The translations under genes and the position numbers were made by a program. From an uncultured Elusimicrobiales bacterium (GTDB taxonomy: Bacteria > Elusimicrobiota > Elusimicrobia > Elusimicrobiales > Elusimicrobiaceae), in the NCBI GenBank assembly GCA_934667625.1, contig CAKUMH010000001.1, positions 62,001-126,000 on the forward strand: 64,000 bases of DNA, written 5' to 3'. The notes below the pieces were generated by a model. It worked only from the letters and a program-made list of their open reading frames with translations. It made no database searches and was not told the origin of the DNA. Positions 62,626 to 64,000 of the stretch are shown here, piece by piece (positions within the stretch are counted from its first letter, which is position 1; each line of letters starts with the position of its first letter).

Positions 62626-63480
62626 TTATTTGGAAGAAAAATACACCGGTGTGTTTTTGTTGTCCTTGGCCACGGCGCTCAGACGGTAAGAATCGCCCTT
62701 TACACCAATTTTAAAGCCGCGCGGAGCCAAGACTTTTTGCGTATCGCGTTGGAATTGCACCGGGTCGCCGGAGAGCAGCGAAAGGCGGAGCAAATCATTC
62801 GTATAATACCCATAGCGATTGTAGTGGGCTTCTTCCAACAGGGCCACCTTACGCAGGTGTTCCTGTGCGTGGCGGATGTAATACTGCTGCAGAAGGGCCC
62901 CGCCACCAAAATACTGGGTGTACGCCACCCAAAAAAAGAGTACCAAAAGCACCGAGCCGATGAGGCGCACGGACAGGCGTTCCAACCAGGATTTCTGACG
63001 GATTTGCACCACCACACTGCCGCCTAAAAAGTCGTGCAAGGCGCGGTGGTATTCTTCAAAAAAGGCAAACAAAAAGCCACCCATAAACAGCACCGCGCTG
63101 ATGTAGTACCCCACCGCACGCAAAAACGCCCGCGGGAAAGAAATCGGACCGCTTAAATCTTTTTTTACAACGGCTAATCCCAACAACGCTTTGCCAAGCG
63201 TTACCCGGTCCCCACACGAAAAAATGGTTTCGTACAACACAAACAATAGGTTAATACCTACAAAAATAGAGACAATGCCCCACAGTTCCATTTGCTGTGG
63301 ATTGACCAGTTTAAAAATTAAATTGCACAAAAGCTGTGCCGGGATGAACACCACGCCATAATCAATTAGCAGCGCTACAAAGCGTTCCGTCACCGAGGCG
63401 TACACCACCTGCGGTTTTTCTGCAGGGGCGGAAACCAGCGGGGCGGCTTCGTCCATAATGTTAATGCGGTTTTGGGTCAT
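62626..63480 (-). CDS. RDD-family membrane protein with pilin-like C-terminal domain
   Basis: 284 residues. The N-terminal part is a four-helix RDD protein (ERFVALLIDYGVVFIP with the paired Arg-Asp; GDRVTLGKALLGLAVV; FFEEYHRALHDFLGGS). From about residue 185 a further membrane helix is followed by LLEEAHYNRYGYYTNDLL and SYRLSAVAKD, like the globular part of type II pseudopilins. RBS GGAGGA. The combination is unusual and suggests a membrane-tethered pilus or secretion component. Confidence 0.78.
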   Translation of the reverse strand: MTQNRINIMDEAAPLVSAPAEKPQVVYASVTERFVALLIDYGVVFIPAQLLCNLIFKLVNPQQMELWGIVSIFVGINLLFVLYETIFSCGDRVTLGKALLGLAVVKKDLSGPISFPRAFLRAVGYYISAVLFMGGFLFAFFEEYHRALHDFLGGSVVVQIRQKSWLERLSVRLIGSVLLVLFFWVAYTQYFGGGALLQQYYIRHAQEHLRKVALLEEAHYNRYGYYTNDLLRLSLLSGDPVQFQRDTQKVLAPRGFKIGVKGDSYRLSAVAKDNKNTPVYFSSK

Positions 63481-63574
63481 AAAAGGGTCCTCCGTCTATG
63501 TAGTTATTATAACAAGTTTTTCCGGTGCAAACAAAGCGCTTTTCCCACGGCGGCGGAAGGGATAAAACAGCACC

Positions 63575-63603
63575 TTGATTTCTTAGGGCTTAAACGTTAT
63601 ACT
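63575..63603 (+). promoter_or_regulatory. promoter of the LemA-like gene
   Basis: TTGATT, 17-bp spacer, TATACT; a classic sigma-70 layout about 48 nt before the ATG. Confidence 0.65.
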
Positions 63604-63651
63604 TTGAGTATAAGTCAATTTACGTTCAATCCCCGCAGACAGGAGGCCGTT

Positions 63652-64000
63652 ATGGTCGTTTGGTTTTTGTTTGGTGCCATGTGCATGCTGGTTATTTTGC
63701 TGATGCTTGCTTATGTGAAATTTATGTCCCTAAACAAGGCCGCTACGGTCGCTTGGCGCGCGCTGGATAACGCCATGAAGAACCGCGCGGAACTGATCCC
63801 CAGTTTGGCCCTTTCCGCCGCCGCCTTTGACGAACTGGAACGCCCCTTTATTTACGAATTGACCGCTTTGAAAGACCTTTGCCGCAAAACACATAGTTTG
63901 CAAGAACGGGTGCGACAGGAGAGCGAAATTACCCAAAAATTTAAAAAGGTCTTTACCGCCGCCCAGCAGCACCCGGAACTAAAAGAGGACGAACATTTTT
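63652..64000 (+). CDS. LemA family protein (3' end outside window)
   Basis: The first 116 codons are present; the frame is open to the right edge. One N-terminal membrane helix (FLFGAMCMLVILLMLAYV) is followed by NKAATVAWRALDNAMKNR and ELIPSLALS, which fit the LemA pattern (AWxxID, RxxLIPNL). LemA proteins are membrane-anchored with helical extracytoplasmic bundles; their job is unclear. RBS CAGGAGG. The match is moderate because the conserved second helix is not fully covered. Confidence 0.7.
   Translation, partial: MVVWFLFGAMCMLVILLMLAYVKFMSLNKAATVAWRALDNAMKNRAELIPSLALSAAAFDELERPFIYELTALKDLCRKTHSLQERVRQESEITQKFKKVFTAAQQHPELKEDEHF

Overview
The window reads as chromosomal DNA of a Gram-negative, fermentative, type IV pilus-bearing bacterium. 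Lipopolysaccharide genes (kdsC, an LptE-like lipoprotein, two LptF/G permeases), outer-membrane and pilus proteins show two membranes. Acyl-CoA dehydrogenase/EtfBA and ptb-buk point to anaerobic acyl-CoA metabolism. Many short prepilins with nearly identical N-termini are known from Elusimicrobiota such as Elusimicrobium, and I take that phylum as the best guess. This is inference: there is no 16S rRNA gene here, and the assignment needs a marker-gene tree.

Layout. 1-2.4 kb: a truncated membrane sensor, a pilin and a repeat-rich gap. 2.5-6.1 kb: acyl-CoA dehydrogenase-etfB-etfA operon (minus). 6.4-10.6 kb: hinT and the classical rpsU-dnaG-rpoD macromolecular synthesis operon (plus). 10.7-18.8 kb: secreted metzincin-like protease, small mechanosensitive-type membrane protein, recG, and the kdsC-tmk-holB-metG operon. 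18.9-22.5 kb: clpC-recA. 22.5-25.3 kb: a pilin, a decayed pilin leader in a repeat field, a Xer recombinase and gpmA. 25.4-29.5 kb: leuS-lptE-holA, the same order as in E. coli. 29.5-39.5 kb: a pilin, an outer-membrane barrel, dedA, nagZ-like, metallophosphoesterase, gltX, a GYF-domain membrane protein, pilT and another pilin. 39.8-48.4 kb: SEC-C protein, two tandem paralogous P-loop proteins, M23 peptidase, ptb-buk, trmJ, lpd, radC, comF. 48.4-53.8 kb: a 1778-residue SprA-like outer-membrane protein. 53.9-64 kb: two LptF/G permeases, a pilin, CheY-like regulator, phosphohexomutase, tmRNA, a YacP-like NYN protein, tRNA-Leu, psd-pssA, a large cysteine-rich pilin, an RDD/pilin-like fusion and the start of a LemA-like gene.

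Most striking themes. (1) Five intact prepilins with normal-length or slightly variable bodies, one giant cysteine-rich prepilin (six intact in all) and one pilin relic. Three intact pilins and the relic share a roughly 90-bp 5' leader containing an AT-rich hairpin whose stem is kept by paired base changes. (2) Short palindromic repeats cluster upstream of the leader-bearing pilins. (3) A SprA-like protein, a type known as the translocon of the type IX secretion system in Bacteroidota, in a genome that does not look like Bacteroidota. (4) Several genes whose -10 box sits 5-9 nt before the ATG, suggesting leaderless mRNAs. (5) A tmRNA whose predicted tag ends in Ala-Asn-Ala.
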